Positions 24,456-32,781 of a stretch of 34,971 nt of DNA are shown here, piece after piece. Origin of the DNA: Promethearchaeota archaeon (GTDB lineage: Archaea; Asgardarchaeota; Lokiarchaeia; Sigyniarchaeales; SOKP01). The stretch lies in contig JAEOSU010000085.1 of NCBI GenBank assembly GCA_016840165.1, positions 1 to 34,971 of the forward strand, given 5' to 3'. How positions within the stretch are numbered: the stretch's first letter is position 1; each line of letters starts with the position of its first letter. The position numbers were made by a program, and so were the translations under genes. A model generated the notes under the pieces. That model was not told where the DNA came from and searched no databases. It was given only the letters and a program-made list of their open reading frames with translations.

Positions 24456-25520
24456 ATGAATGAATTTCCCCAATTTGACGATGTTGGCAGCTTTCCTCTG
24501 GCAGATAATATCGATAAAGAAACTTTTGACCGTTTCTATTGGATCGCCTACAAGGCTTTTGTAAATAAAAATGACATCTTTCAAAATAAAGGAATTCAGA
24601 TTCATTTTATCCAGCCGATGTTAGATTCTTTCAAATATAAACTTAGCGCTGGAGTAGAAATTATTAACTACCCCCAACATATGGACATGTATAAACAATT
24701 CTTAAAACCTATAGCTGATTTTGAGAAGGAACCTAATATTATAGATCCTGAAAAAGCCTATGTCCCAGAAATGTTTGTTATTGAACAATTTGCAAGAGAT
24801 TTCTTTGAAAAAACGGGTCAAACACTTCAAGTAAAATTATGTGTAACCGGTCCCATTGAATTATACGTACGAAAACATCAGTTTACTATCTATTATGATC
24901 TTGCTCTTAACCTAGCAAAATCCGTAAATACATTTCTTAAAAATTCAATCATCAATTCTAAATATCTAAGTACTTCAATCCTGTCTATTGATGAGCCCTC
25001 ATTAGGATATATGGATCTCATGAATACTAGCAATGCAGATTTGATTAAGATTTTTGATGCTTCATTGGAAGGTATAAAAAGAAAAGACACCACCATTCAA
25101 ATCCATATTCATACATTAAATCGAGCCGATATACCTCTAAACTCTAAGTTTATCGACGTTTTGACTTGTGAGTATGCGGCAGATAACAGCAATAAAATTC
25201 CGAAAAAGACTCTAGAGTCCTATGATAAATTTATTCGTGTTGGAATCACCCGGACAAACATTGATAATATAATTGCTGAGATATTAGATAAAGGAGAGTC
25301 ATGGGAGAATCTCCAGACCTTCGATGGAATGCTAAGTTTAATTGACTCTAAATCAACAATAAGGAAAAACCTTCTTACGGCATTGGAGATGTATGGTGAA
25401 AGATTGAAATTCATTGGTCCAGATTGTGGTTTGGGAGGTTGGCTCCATCCGCAGATTGCTTATGAATTATTGCTTCGTACTCGAAAAGTGATTTCTGAAG
25501 TTAGAAAAATAAGTCATTGA
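24456..25520 (+). CDS. Core MetE-type methyltransferase (cobalamin-independent methionine synthase family)
   Basis: 354-residue single-domain member of the MetE/UROD-fold family. It opens DDVGSFPL, has SIDEPSLG (177-184), and keeps the zinc-ligand set of the catalytic domain: His in IQIHIHT (217 or 219), Cys-Glu in LTCEY (C238, E239) and the final ligand in GPDCGLGGW (C324). The N-terminal folate-helper domain of bacterial MetE is missing; the length matches archaeal core-MetE (Mes) proteins, some of which take methyl groups from corrinoid proteins instead of methyl-folate. It therefore probably transfers a methyl group to homocysteine. The promoter must lie in the 67-bp divergent gap. Its methyl donor is the open question. 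Confidence 0.82.
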   Translation: MNEFPQFDDVGSFPLADNIDKETFDRFYWIAYKAFVNKNDIFQNKGIQIHFIQPMLDSFKYKLSAGVEIINYPQHMDMYKQFLKPIADFEKEPNIIDPEKAYVPEMFVIEQFARDFFEKTGQTLQVKLCVTGPIELYVRKHQFTIYYDLALNLAKSVNTFLKNSIINSKYLSTSILSIDEPSLGYMDLMNTSNADLIKIFDASLEGIKRKDTTIQIHIHTLNRADIPLNSKFIDVLTCEYAADNSNKIPKKTLESYDKFIRVGITRTNIDNIIAEILDKGESWENLQTFDGMLSLIDSKSTIRKNLLTALEMYGERLKFIGPDCGLGGWLHPQIAYELLLRTRKVISEVRKISH

Positions 25521-25559
25521 ACCTTATATCTCTGTAAACCACTTTTTTAGATATTCAAA

Positions 25560-26171
25560 TTAAGGATAAACTTCTCTAATTTTTTTAACATCGTTGTTTT
25601 CTCTTAAATCGAAATATGCATTAATGAGATGTAAAAATTCTATTGTATTGTTTTTAAGGGTTAGGTTGTGAGACTCTCTTATTTTAACTTTTTTAAAAAT
25701 GTTATAATCAATTATTATATTTTCACATTTGAAAATAATGAGAATTGGGATATTCATCCCTTCTATAAGTAAAAAATCTTCAATATCTCTCATCCTGATC
25801 AGCCCAATATTATACTCTCGTTTAACAATATAATAAGGCTCCATATAAGTTCCTTTTCCCTCAATAATTCCATCATCCAACAGACTTTGAAGACTCTTAG
25901 CGTCGATAAACATAACACCATGGGCGAAATATGTAACATCGTTTCGTTTTATATAAGAAGTATACATTTGAACGGTGCCCCAAATTAAAAACGGTAAACC
26001 TCCGACTAAGTAACGAGATAAGTAATCAAAAAAAGAAGGATTCATATTAACATCTAAATTTGATGGTTCAATTAAAAGAAATATTAAACCTACCACTGGA
26101 ATGCTTGAACCAACAATTACCATCAATAATCCAGAATAAAACCATCCTTTCCATCTTTCCAAAAATTTCAC
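25560..26171 (-). CDS. Two-helix membrane protein with NosD-like start of a beta-helix
   Basis: 203-residue protein with two N-terminal hydrophobic helices (about 12-33 and 50-68) and a soluble tail. The tail contains DGIIEGKGTYMEPYYIV, which resembles the G-GTY-DPYII signature of NosD/parallel-beta-helix proteins, then short repeating strands (IIFKCENIIIDYNIF, LTLKNNTIEFL). Compared with the long repeat proteins of that class it is very short. The start is a GTG at 26171; its GGTGA could instead act as a ribosome site for a TTG three codons on. Function unknown. Confidence 0.6.
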   Translation of the reverse strand: MKFLERWKGWFYSGLLMVIVGSSIPVVGLIFLLIEPSNLDVNMNPSFFDYLSRYLVGGLPFLIWGTVQMYTSYIKRNDVTYFAHGVMFIDAKSLQSLLDDGIIEGKGTYMEPYYIVKREYNIGLIRMRDIEDFLLIEGMNIPILIIFKCENIIIDYNIFKKVKIRESHNLTLKNNTIEFLHLINAYFDLRENNDVKKIREVYP

Positions 26172-26293
26172 CCTTCTATAGTTTTATTAAATTTTTTATA
26201 ATAAAATTTTTTGCTTTTATGGGGTAACTAGTAAATAAAATGCCTTTCATTAAAATTAGCTTTCAAAACTATTTCCAACAAAACTCAGGTAAA

Positions 26294-27544
26294 CTAATAA
26301 AAATTATTTTTTTTTTTAAACGCAATATCTTTCAGTTTTTGAATTTCTGAATTTTCTAGCTCATTTTCATCTAAATATAATCTCTCTAATGTAATTAAAT
26401 TTTCAAGCCCCTCTATCCTTTTTATCCTATTCTCGCTAAGATCTAAAACTTTTAGCTTTTTCAATGTCTCTAAACCACTAATCTCTGTAATCTCATTTCC
26501 AGCTAAATAAAGCGACTTAAGTTCTGTTAGATTCTCCAAGCCTTCGATTTTATTTATTTTATTAAATTCTAAATAAAGTTCCTCCAAATTCTCCAGAGTC
26601 TCTAAATTCTTTATCTCCTTTATTTGATTCGATCCTAAATCGAGATAATTCAATTTCTCTAATCCTTCTAAGCCGGATATTTCCGATAATTTGCCACCCA
26701 TCAAACCTAACGTTTCTAAATCTTTTAGGTTGTTAATAGATTTAATCTCCTTTAATTTACTTTGAGTAAAGCTTAATGCTTTCAAATCAGAAAATCTTTC
26801 AATCCCCTCAATGTCCTTAAAGAAAGTGTATTTGATAAATAACCGTTCTAATTTTGAAAAATTGAAAACTCCCTCAATCTCGCACAATCTCTCCACTCCA
26901 ACAGGACTATGTCTCATCTGTAACTCGACCACATACCCCTCCTTGAATTCCACCCCTAAATCGGATGCTTGATCATGATAAAAGCTGCTAATGAAAATTA
27001 CTGTCTCAAAGTTTATCATGATTTCCATCAAATGTTTGGCTGAAAATTCCTTTCTTTCCTTGAATTCAAAAAGAGCATTGTACTCCTCCGCCAAACCCTT
27101 GAAAAATGATTTATGCAAATGGCGGACCTTCTGTATATGTCCCAATACGACATTATCCAGCTCCTCTACCAAAAATTTACGTAAAAATTCTGGTCTATGG
27201 CGAAGAAGTACGCGTAACACCCCTGCTAACTGATAAGGTGTGGTATAATGATCTAAAACCCATCGAATCGAATCTATCCCCTTCTCAAAAAAATGCTTGA
27301 TAATGATTTCCGCGGAAATCACACCGATCTCGTAATTCGAATCGGAAACCATAAGCTCCTCAAAAATCTTATAGAATTCCTCGTCCACAATCTCTAATTG
27401 GTCTATTATTTTAATAGAGTCTAACCTCTCCGCCTCCTCATTACTATTTCTTACATATGAAATCAAAAGGTCAAGCGCCGCACCTTTAGTTATCTTACCC
27501 TGATTTAATTTTTTTGAAATCTCGTAAGGACTTGGTTTCGGCAT
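26294..27544 (-). CDS. Leucine-rich-repeat protein with helical N-terminal domain
   Basis: 416 residues, probably a cytosolic protein-binding scaffold. Residues 1-215 form a helical region with HEAT-like features and start PSPYEISKKLNQGKITKGAALDLLI. From about 230 to 395 there are seven to eight SDS22-like 22-residue leucine-rich repeats of the pattern LExLxxLxxLxLxxNxIxxIxG, for example LENLEELYLEFNKINKIEG and LKKLKVLDLSENRIKRIEG. A CCTATTTAAA sequence at 27569-27578 is an excellent minus-strand TATA box about 29 bases before the ATG, so the transcript is likely leaderless. No enzymatic domain is present. Similar helical-LRR proteins are numerous in Asgard genomes as I recall; that point is general knowledge and was not tested. 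Confidence 0.83.
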   Translation of the reverse strand: MPKPSPYEISKKLNQGKITKGAALDLLISYVRNSNEEAERLDSIKIIDQLEIVDEEFYKIFEELMVSDSNYEIGVISAEIIIKHFFEKGIDSIRWVLDHYTTPYQLAGVLRVLLRHRPEFLRKFLVEELDNVVLGHIQKVRHLHKSFFKGLAEEYNALFEFKERKEFSAKHLMEIMINFETVIFISSFYHDQASDLGVEFKEGYVVELQMRHSPVGVERLCEIEGVFNFSKLERLFIKYTFFKDIEGIERFSDLKALSFTQSKLKEIKSINNLKDLETLGLMGGKLSEISGLEGLEKLNYLDLGSNQIKEIKNLETLENLEELYLEFNKINKIEGLENLTELKSLYLAGNEITEISGLETLKKLKVLDLSENRIKRIEGLENLITLERLYLDENELENSEIQKLKDIAFKKKNNFY

Positions 27545-27694
27545 TACAGTAATATTATAGAAATAAACCTATTTAAAGCTAACCTCTTCTATGGAATATT
27601 GATTTTTTTACAATACTTAGAGTTTTTTAAAATATGTATTCATAAACGACAACTTTAGGAATCGATATTGAAGTTATAATATAAAAACAATACA

Positions 27695-27743
27695 TTTTTA
27701 TATTTTCATTTGCATATTTTTATTGACAATTAATGATTGACAA
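27695..27743 (+). promoter_or_regulatory. Candidate hsp20 promoter with ATTGACAA direct repeat
   Basis: A TATA-like TTTTTATAT near 27695-27702 predicts a start near 27725. A direct repeat, ATTGACAA at 27722-27729 and again at 27736-27743 (14-base period), sits over that predicted start, a position where archaeal repressors commonly bind. A GGTGA ribosome site at 27764-27768 precedes the hsp20 ATG at 27773. Confidence 0.4.
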
Positions 27744-27772
27744 AAATTATTAAATAGTTTTAAGGTGAGAAA

Positions 27773-28381
27773 ATGACCGATGAGTATGATGATTTTATTG
27801 AGAAGATAAAAAAAATGTTAAATATTGATTCTGATCAGTTTGATATTGATTTATTTTTTATGCCAGAATCGGACATGAAATTGCCATTTAATCAAGATAA
27901 TGATAATATAAAAGGGTTTAAGGTATCTTATCACTTTAACGAAGGAATGGATAAACCAGAAATTCGATTTGAAGGAAATATCGATCGAAAAAAGTTGGGT
28001 GAATATTTAAAAAACGTAGATTTTTCTAAAAATCCCCAATTTAAGAAGTTAGTGAAGGAGAGGCAGTCCAATGTTATTGATGCGAAAGAATTATATTTAG
28101 AGCCATGTACAGAAGAAAATGAGGTATGCATAATCGAACCCTTTTCAGAAATGAATGTTAATAACGATTCTATAGAAATTATAATAGAAATGCCAGGAAT
28201 TGAGAAGGGCCATATATTAATTTCATCTCTAGAGAGTGGAAATAAAGTGAAAATAACAGCAGAAAATGAGTCACGAAAATTCTCAAAGACATTTGATTTA
28301 CCGTATAAAATTAAGATAGGGGATTATGGCATGGATGTGAATAATGGTATAACAACAATAATATTAAAAAAATCCGAATAG
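27773..28381 (+). CDS. Hsp20/alpha-crystallin-domain small heat-shock-like protein
   Basis: 202-residue protein. The C-terminal part, from about residue 120 (NNDSIEIIIEMPGIEKGHILIS... KFSKTFDLPYKIKIGDYGMDVNNGITTIILKK), follows the alpha-crystallin strand pattern, including the late NNGITTIILKK equivalent of NGVLxIxLPK. The N-terminal 115 residues are acidic and helical and do not match the usual short sHsp N-terminus; they contain KIKKMLNID and a VSYHFNEGMDKPEIRFEGN segment. The family's C-terminal I-x-I anchoring motif is absent. A GGTGA ribosome site stands five bases before the ATG. Being upstream of the CDC48 gene, it probably holds or hands unfolded clients to the ATPase. The domain call is moderately strong. 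Confidence 0.75.
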   Translation: MTDEYDDFIEKIKKMLNIDSDQFDIDLFFMPESDMKLPFNQDNDNIKGFKVSYHFNEGMDKPEIRFEGNIDRKKLGEYLKNVDFSKNPQFKKLVKERQSNVIDAKELYLEPCTEENEVCIIEPFSEMNVNNDSIEIIIEMPGIEKGHILISSLESGNKVKITAENESRKFSKTFDLPYKIKIGDYGMDVNNGITTIILKKSE

Positions 28382-28386
28382 CTAAT

Positions 28387-28397
28387 TTATTAAATAA
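28387..28397 (+). promoter_or_regulatory. Internal TATA-like box before cdc48
   Basis: TTATTAAATAA is centred about 27 bases before a start near 28419, leaving a 22-base leader that includes a GGTGG ribosome site at 28427-28431 before the GTG codon at 28441. cdc48 may therefore have its own promoter as well as read-through from hsp20. Confidence 0.4.
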
Positions 28398-28440
28398 CCT
28401 TAAAAATATTAATATTAGAACTTAACGGTGGAAAATAAGA

Positions 28441-30762
28441 GTGAGTAAATTTACTGGTAGCTATGGAGGTCCGGAAAAAAGGCTTCGAGTGAAAGATGCG
28501 TTTAAGGAGGACGCAGGAAAAGGCAGAGTAAGAATTGATCCGAGTATTGTCTCTGAATTAGGTCTTCGAAATGGAGATGTTATTGAGATTACGCATCCTG
28601 GAACGAATATGAAAACAGCAGGGTTACTATATCCTGGTCGACAAGAGGATAAAGATTCAGGTATAATTCGGTTAGAACCGTCTCTAAGACGTAATTTAGG
28701 AGCTGCTTTGGATGATATTGTATCGATTAGAAAAATAGTTGCTGAATTAGCTCAGAAAATTACATTTGCCGGGTTAAGACAAGTTGTTTTAGCAAAAGAT
28801 GCTCAACAATTGTCAACAACCTTAGAGAATAGAGTAGTTACGAAAAATGACATTATTAGCTTTTACAATTGGAGTGGTCGTGTAGATTTGATCGTAGTAG
28901 ACTTTTATCCCAAAGTAGATGCTGTTCAGATCCATGTCGATACCGAGATCATAATGAGCGAGAAAAGTCATAAAGAACTTATTGAGATTGAAAAATCAAG
29001 GGTATCATATGAAGATATAGGTGGTTTAGAAGAGGAGATTCAGAAAATCCGAGAAATGATCGAACTTCCTATTCGTCATCCAGAGCTATTTAAAAGAATA
29101 GGGATTGATCCACCAAAAGGAGTTTTGCTTCATGGCCCTCCTGGAACTGGTAAAACTCTGCTCGCAAGAGCAGTAGCTTATGAGACTGATGCTCATTTTA
29201 TAACAATCAGTGGCCCAGAAATTATGAGTAAATTCTATGGGCAAAGTGAAGAAAATTTAAGAAAAATCTTTGATGAAGCTAAAGAAAAGTCACCCTCAAT
29301 AATTTTTATTGATGAATTAGACTCAATTGCCCCTAAAAGGGGTGAAGTGACGGGAGAAGTAGAGCGTCGAGTTGTTGCTCAGTTACTTTCTCTTATGGAT
29401 GGTCTTGAAGGAAGAGGAGAAATAATTGTGATCGGTGCGACAAATCGAGTTAATGATATAGACCCAGCATTGAGGAGACCCGGTCGTTTCGACCGTGAAA
29501 TTGAAATTGGAGTACCTGATACCGATGGACGCCATGAAATTCTACAAATCCACACTCGGGGTATGCCATTAAATAAGCAGGTTGATCTTCGATTAATTGC
29601 AGAAAGAACTCATGGCTTTGTTGGTGCTGATGTAGAAGCACTTGCAAAAGAAGCTGCAATGCTATCAATCCGAGAAATCTTACCTAAAATTGATTTAGAT
29701 AAACCAATACCCATGGAAATTTTAGATCAAATTCAAATTAAGATGGAAAATTTTCTTGATGCCCTTACAAGTATAGAACCTTCTGCACTAAGAGAGGTAT
29801 TGATTCAGCAACCTACTGAGACTTGGGAAGATGTTGGTGGTTTAGAAGATGCCATACTACAACTTAAAGAAGTTATTGAATGGCCATTAAAATATCCTGA
29901 ATTATATTCTCATTTAAAATCAAAACCCCCTAATGGAATTTTATTGTTTGGACCACCAGGTACGGGAAAAACCTTACTTGCAAAAGCATTGGCGCACGAA
30001 AGTGAAATTAATTTCATTTCGGTCAAGGGTCCAGAATTCCTATCTAAATGGGTGGGTGAAAGTGAAAAAGCTGTCCGTGAAACTTTTCGTAAAGCTAGAT
30101 CTGCCTCACCTTGTATTATATTCTTTGATGAAATTGATGCGATTGCAGGAGAGAGAGGTAGATTTGCCAGTTCACAAGTCACAGAACAAGTTGTTTCCCA
30201 ATTACTTACTGAGATGGATGGATTAGAAGGATTAAAAGATGTAATATTACTTGCTGCTACTAATCGACCTGAGCTTCTAGATGCTGCATTATTGAGATCA
30301 GGTCGATTTGGAAGGCATATCGAGATTCCAATGCCTGATATAAATGCAAGAAGAGAAATTTTCAAAATTCATCTCAAGAGCAAACCCCTTGCGGATGATG
30401 TGTCTATTGAAAGATTAGCTGAGATCTTAGATGGTTATACAGGAGCAGATATCCAAGCGATTAGTGAAGAAGCAACATTATTAACAATACGTAAAAATAT
30501 TCCTGTTGTTAATGAAAAGCTAAAAGATTTAACTGAAACACAAGCTCAACTAGAACATTTGAAATCTGATCAAGGGTCTAATTTTGATGAAATAAAAAAA
30601 TTAGAATCTGAGATTAAAGAATATAAAGAAAAAATGGTTGAAAAAGTATTCATATCAAATGAAGAATTTGAACAAGCAATTGAAAAAATCTTAAAAGATG
30701 CTGATCTAGCAAAAAGAGCACATGATCGAACATTAAAAGCGGCTGAAGAGATGTTTAGATAA
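28441..30762 (+). CDS. cdc48: CDC48/VCP/p97 (VAT-type) AAA+ ATPase
   Basis: Hexameric unfoldase that pulls proteins out of complexes for refolding or degradation. The 773-residue product has the N-terminal double-psi-barrel domain (RLRVKDAF..., 1-185), D1 with Walker A GPPGTGKT (232-239), Walker B IIFIDE (287-292) and the arginine-finger region RRPGRFDR (345-352), and D2 with Walker A GPPGTGKT (504-511), Walker B IIFFDE (559-564) and RSGRFGRH (619-626) in place of the usual RPGRFDR. A charged coiled-coil insert follows in the D2 helical subdomain (about 690-735). The C-terminus ends EEMFR and has no hydrophobic-Tyr-X proteasome-docking motif. The start is GTG, with GGTGG upstream. Part of the hsp20-cdc48-winged-helix cluster. 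Confidence 0.96.
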   Translation: MSKFTGSYGGPEKRLRVKDAFKEDAGKGRVRIDPSIVSELGLRNGDVIEITHPGTNMKTAGLLYPGRQEDKDSGIIRLEPSLRRNLGAALDDIVSIRKIVAELAQKITFAGLRQVVLAKDAQQLSTTLENRVVTKNDIISFYNWSGRVDLIVVDFYPKVDAVQIHVDTEIIMSEKSHKELIEIEKSRVSYEDIGGLEEEIQKIREMIELPIRHPELFKRIGIDPPKGVLLHGPPGTGKTLLARAVAYETDAHFITISGPEIMSKFYGQSEENLRKIFDEAKEKSPSIIFIDELDSIAPKRGEVTGEVERRVVAQLLSLMDGLEGRGEIIVIGATNRVNDIDPALRRPGRFDREIEIGVPDTDGRHEILQIHTRGMPLNKQVDLRLIAERTHGFVGADVEALAKEAAMLSIREILPKIDLDKPIPMEILDQIQIKMENFLDALTSIEPSALREVLIQQPTETWEDVGGLEDAILQLKEVIEWPLKYPELYSHLKSKPPNGILLFGPPGTGKTLLAKALAHESEINFISVKGPEFLSKWVGESEKAVRETFRKARSASPCIIFFDEIDAIAGERGRFASSQVTEQVVSQLLTEMDGLEGLKDVILLAATNRPELLDAALLRSGRFGRHIEIPMPDINARREIFKIHLKSKPLADDVSIERLAEILDGYTGADIQAISEEATLLTIRKNIPVVNEKLKDLTETQAQLEHLKSDQGSNFDEIKKLESEIKEYKEKMVEKVFISNEEFEQAIEKILKDADLAKRAHDRTLKAAEEMFR

Positions 30763-30791
30763 TTTATTAAAACAAGTAAGTGATGAAAAAT

Positions 30792-31610
30792 ATGACATTA
30801 GAAAAAGAAGATAATAATATTCAATATATTGATCTAGATTCATTTTTAGAACTATTAGGAAACTCTACACGAAGATTAATCATATCGAAATTGGCTAAAG
30901 TTCCTCATTCTGCCCCTGAATTGGCTCAAGACCTGGGAATCTCAAGACAAGCGGTCCATAATCAATTAGATAAAATGACGAATGATTATAAAATTATTGA
31001 ATTAATTGATTCTGATGATACTAGAGGAGGAAAATATCGCATAAAAGGGAATGTTTCAATTAAAGTTGATATGTCTCCTAACTATTTCAACATAAAATAT
31101 TCTTCTTCAATAATTGAAAAAAAAGATTCATTGATTTTAAAAGATTTAAAATGCGCTAATGATTATTCGAAAATTAAATCTCTGAATAATAAGGTCAAAT
31201 TTTTAGGTGATGAGATTGTTAAGATTGAACAGAAACTTTCGGATATAGATGATAATCGCCAAGAGTTGATTCACCAAAAGAAATTGCTTCTTTTCGAAAT
31301 AAAAAAGCTTATGAAGGAGCAATATCGAAAGAAATTTGAAGATCTGTTAAAGGACAGAGATCTTAAAGAAAAGAGTATTATGCAAACAATAAATCAAGCT
31401 GAGGAAGTATTATTCACGATGTTTTTTAATCCCAATCGGTATTTCAACCGATTCAATGTAGATAATTTACTTGATGAATTATTTTTTCCAGGAATGGACA
31501 TACGTGAAAAAAGCGGTCGCTCGGGACCAATCAGAGATCTTCTTGAAGATATGTCACGGTTAATGGGATTCTTGCGTGAAGATGATGACGATTGGTTTTT
31601 CGATTTTTAA
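30792..31610 (+). CDS. ArsR-like winged-helix regulator resembling heat-shock repressor Phr
   Basis: About 272 residues. An N-terminal winged helix-turn-helix (LDSFLELLGNSTRRLIISKLAK...APELAQDLGISRQAVHNQLDKM) is followed by a wing (DDTRGGKYRIKGNVSIKVDMSPNYFNIKYSS) and then by a long coiled coil (about 140-210). The ordering of a LGNxTRR helix, RxxxKY wing, short beta segment and C-terminal coil parallels Phr of Pyrococcus, which represses Hsp20, an AAA ATPase and itself. The C-terminal 60 residues here (FNPNRYFNRFNVDNLLDELFFPGMD... DDDDWFFDF) are extra. Three starts are possible: GTG 30780, ATG 30783 and ATG 30792; AAGTGATG at 30778-30785 looks like a ribosome site for the last. The gene is 29 bases after cdc48, so the three are probably one operon. 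Confidence 0.78.
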   Translation: MTLEKEDNNIQYIDLDSFLELLGNSTRRLIISKLAKVPHSAPELAQDLGISRQAVHNQLDKMTNDYKIIELIDSDDTRGGKYRIKGNVSIKVDMSPNYFNIKYSSSIIEKKDSLILKDLKCANDYSKIKSLNNKVKFLGDEIVKIEQKLSDIDDNRQELIHQKKLLLFEIKKLMKEQYRKKFEDLLKDRDLKEKSIMQTINQAEEVLFTMFFNPNRYFNRFNVDNLLDELFFPGMDIREKSGRSGPIRDLLEDMSRLMGFLREDDDDWFFDF

Positions 31611-31617
31611 TTTTTTT
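31611..31617 (+). terminator. T7 terminator after winged-helix gene
   Basis: Seven T bases directly follow the stop codon, in a T-rich stretch that runs to about 31630. Termination may be partial, since the next gene begins 47 bases downstream on the same strand. Confidence 0.35.
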
Positions 31618-31656
31618 CATTTCTTATTTCTAATTATACAAGAGTAGAGAGAAAGA

Positions 31657-32157
31657 ATGAATTTAAATGATTTAAAGAAAATAATGCCCGAAATTTTTGA
31701 AAAAGTCAAAAGAGATGTTAGGAAAATATATAAACGACATCGAGCTGGCTTGAGTTTGGGATTAGTCGAAATGGGAATGTACCAACAAGGATTTATTGGA
31801 GGAATGCACTTTCATCCTGGTACTGAGATTGTGATGAATAAAACTCCTTTAAAGCTTATTTTGGAAACTCAACCTCCCGAAATTATTTGGGCATATACAT
31901 ATCATATTTTGCTGCATGAATATGTCCATTCGTTAGGCATTATTAATGAACGGCAATGTAGAGAAATAACATTGAAGATCACTAAAGAGAGCTTTGGAGA
32001 AATTGATCATCCTGCCATTATTTTAGCGAAAAAAGGTATAGGTGCTTATCTTCCCGACCTCAAAATGGTATATATCCCCCCCGAGCAAAAACCTGATGGA
32101 ATGATTATTGAATATGTGTATGGCTTTGATAGTGAAAGTCAAACCTATTTTTCTTAA
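31657..32157 (+). CDS. Putative HExxH metalloprotease-like protein
   Basis: 166-residue soluble protein with a zinc-protease-type motif HEYVHSLGIINE (H87, E88, H91, G94, E98). The HExxHxxG core resembles metzincin-like minigluzincins, but position 97, where a third His or Asp is expected in metzincins, is Asn, so the third ligand might be E98 or another residue. The MHFHPGTEIVMNKTPL segment (50-65) might also contribute metal ligands. No signal peptide or membrane segment is present, so it acts inside the cell. It follows the hsp20-cdc48-regulator cluster on the same strand, 46 bases away, suggesting a role in protein quality control, but this is inference from position. Confidence 0.7.
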   Translation: MNLNDLKKIMPEIFEKVKRDVRKIYKRHRAGLSLGLVEMGMYQQGFIGGMHFHPGTEIVMNKTPLKLILETQPPEIIWAYTYHILLHEYVHSLGIINERQCREITLKITKESFGEIDHPAIILAKKGIGAYLPDLKMVYIPPEQKPDGMIIEYVYGFDSESQTYFS

Positions 32158-32196
32158 TTATCTAAATATTTTTTGATCTTTATAGTTTTAAATTCC

Positions 32197-32535
32197 TTAT
32201 TTGCTTTTTTCTAATGACTCATTGATTCTTTTCAATTCTTGCTCTAATTCCGATTTCCTTTTTCTTTTATATTCTTCTCTTTGATTAATTGTTTCCTTAT
32301 CCAGATTAGTTAATGCATGCCTTTCTCCTTTTAGTTCTCCCATAATTGCTCGATACCCATTGCTTTTAATTTTAAGAATTTGGTATCTCTCTTTCTGTAT
32401 TTCCCTCATCTTTTCCCATATTGAACTTCTAATAAAATCAGAGCGAGATTGATAATGATTTTTTATAAATTCATTGAGTTCATCAAATTCATTTTGCGTT
32501 AACCAAAATGTAATTTGTTTTTCTTTTTTCTCCAT
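32197..32535 (-). CDS. Ribbon-helix-helix DNA-binding protein with coiled-coil tail
   Basis: 112-residue protein. Residues 7-45 (QITFWLTQNEFDELNEFIKNHYQSRSDFIRSSIWEKM) match the ribbon-helix-helix pattern: a beta strand, a helix and a second helix beginning SRSDFIR as in the CopG/Arc/MetJ group. The rest is a lysine/glutamate-rich coiled coil. No toxin gene is next to it, so it is not an obvious antitoxin. Three CTATAT repeats at 11-base spacing lie 28-55 bases upstream of its start and could be its own operator. The polyferredoxin gene is divergent. Confidence 0.78.
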   Translation of the reverse strand: MEKKEKQITFWLTQNEFDELNEFIKNHYQSRSDFIRSSIWEKMREIQKERYQILKIKSNGYRAIMGELKGERHALTNLDKETINQREEYKRKRKSELEQELKRINESLEKSK

Positions 32536-32562
32536 AATCTTTATACATGCCTTATATTATTT

Positions 32563-32590
32563 CTATATAGAACCTATATAAAATCTATAT
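32563..32590. repeat. Three CTATAT direct repeats with 11-bp period
   Basis: CTATAT occurs at 32563-32568, 32574-32579 and 32585-32590, exactly 11 bases apart, so all three lie on nearly the same face of the helix. The array lies between the ribbon-helix-helix gene and the divergent polyferredoxin gene and overlaps TATA-like sequence. Ribbon-helix-helix repressors usually bind such short tandem sites cooperatively, which makes this a likely autoregulatory operator. Confidence 0.5.
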
Positions 32591-32781
32591 CAAATTTAAT
32601 ATTTAAACATTTCTCTCTAAAATCTAAATAAAAATTCATCAAAATATAACGATTAATCTTATTTTAAATTAAACCATATTTTAATTAGATAATTAGCGAA
32701 AATGGAAAAGGTCTGATAAAAATTAGCTCTGAATCAAGAAAAAAGCAAACACAGGAACATGAAGACTCTATAGAAAAAAGT

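Noticed and set aside
27747..27757. TTATTAAATAG as the hsp20 TATA box
   Set aside because: Its centre is only about 21 bases from the ATG and a ribosome site lies in between, so transcription starting from it would begin past the start codon.
29910..30365. Minus-strand 151-codon frame inside cdc48
   Set aside because: It is antisense to the conserved D2 ATPase domain and shows no family signature.
32563..32590. CTATAT repeats as a CRISPR or satellite array
   Set aside because: Only three six-base copies with short variable spacers; an operator is the simpler reading.
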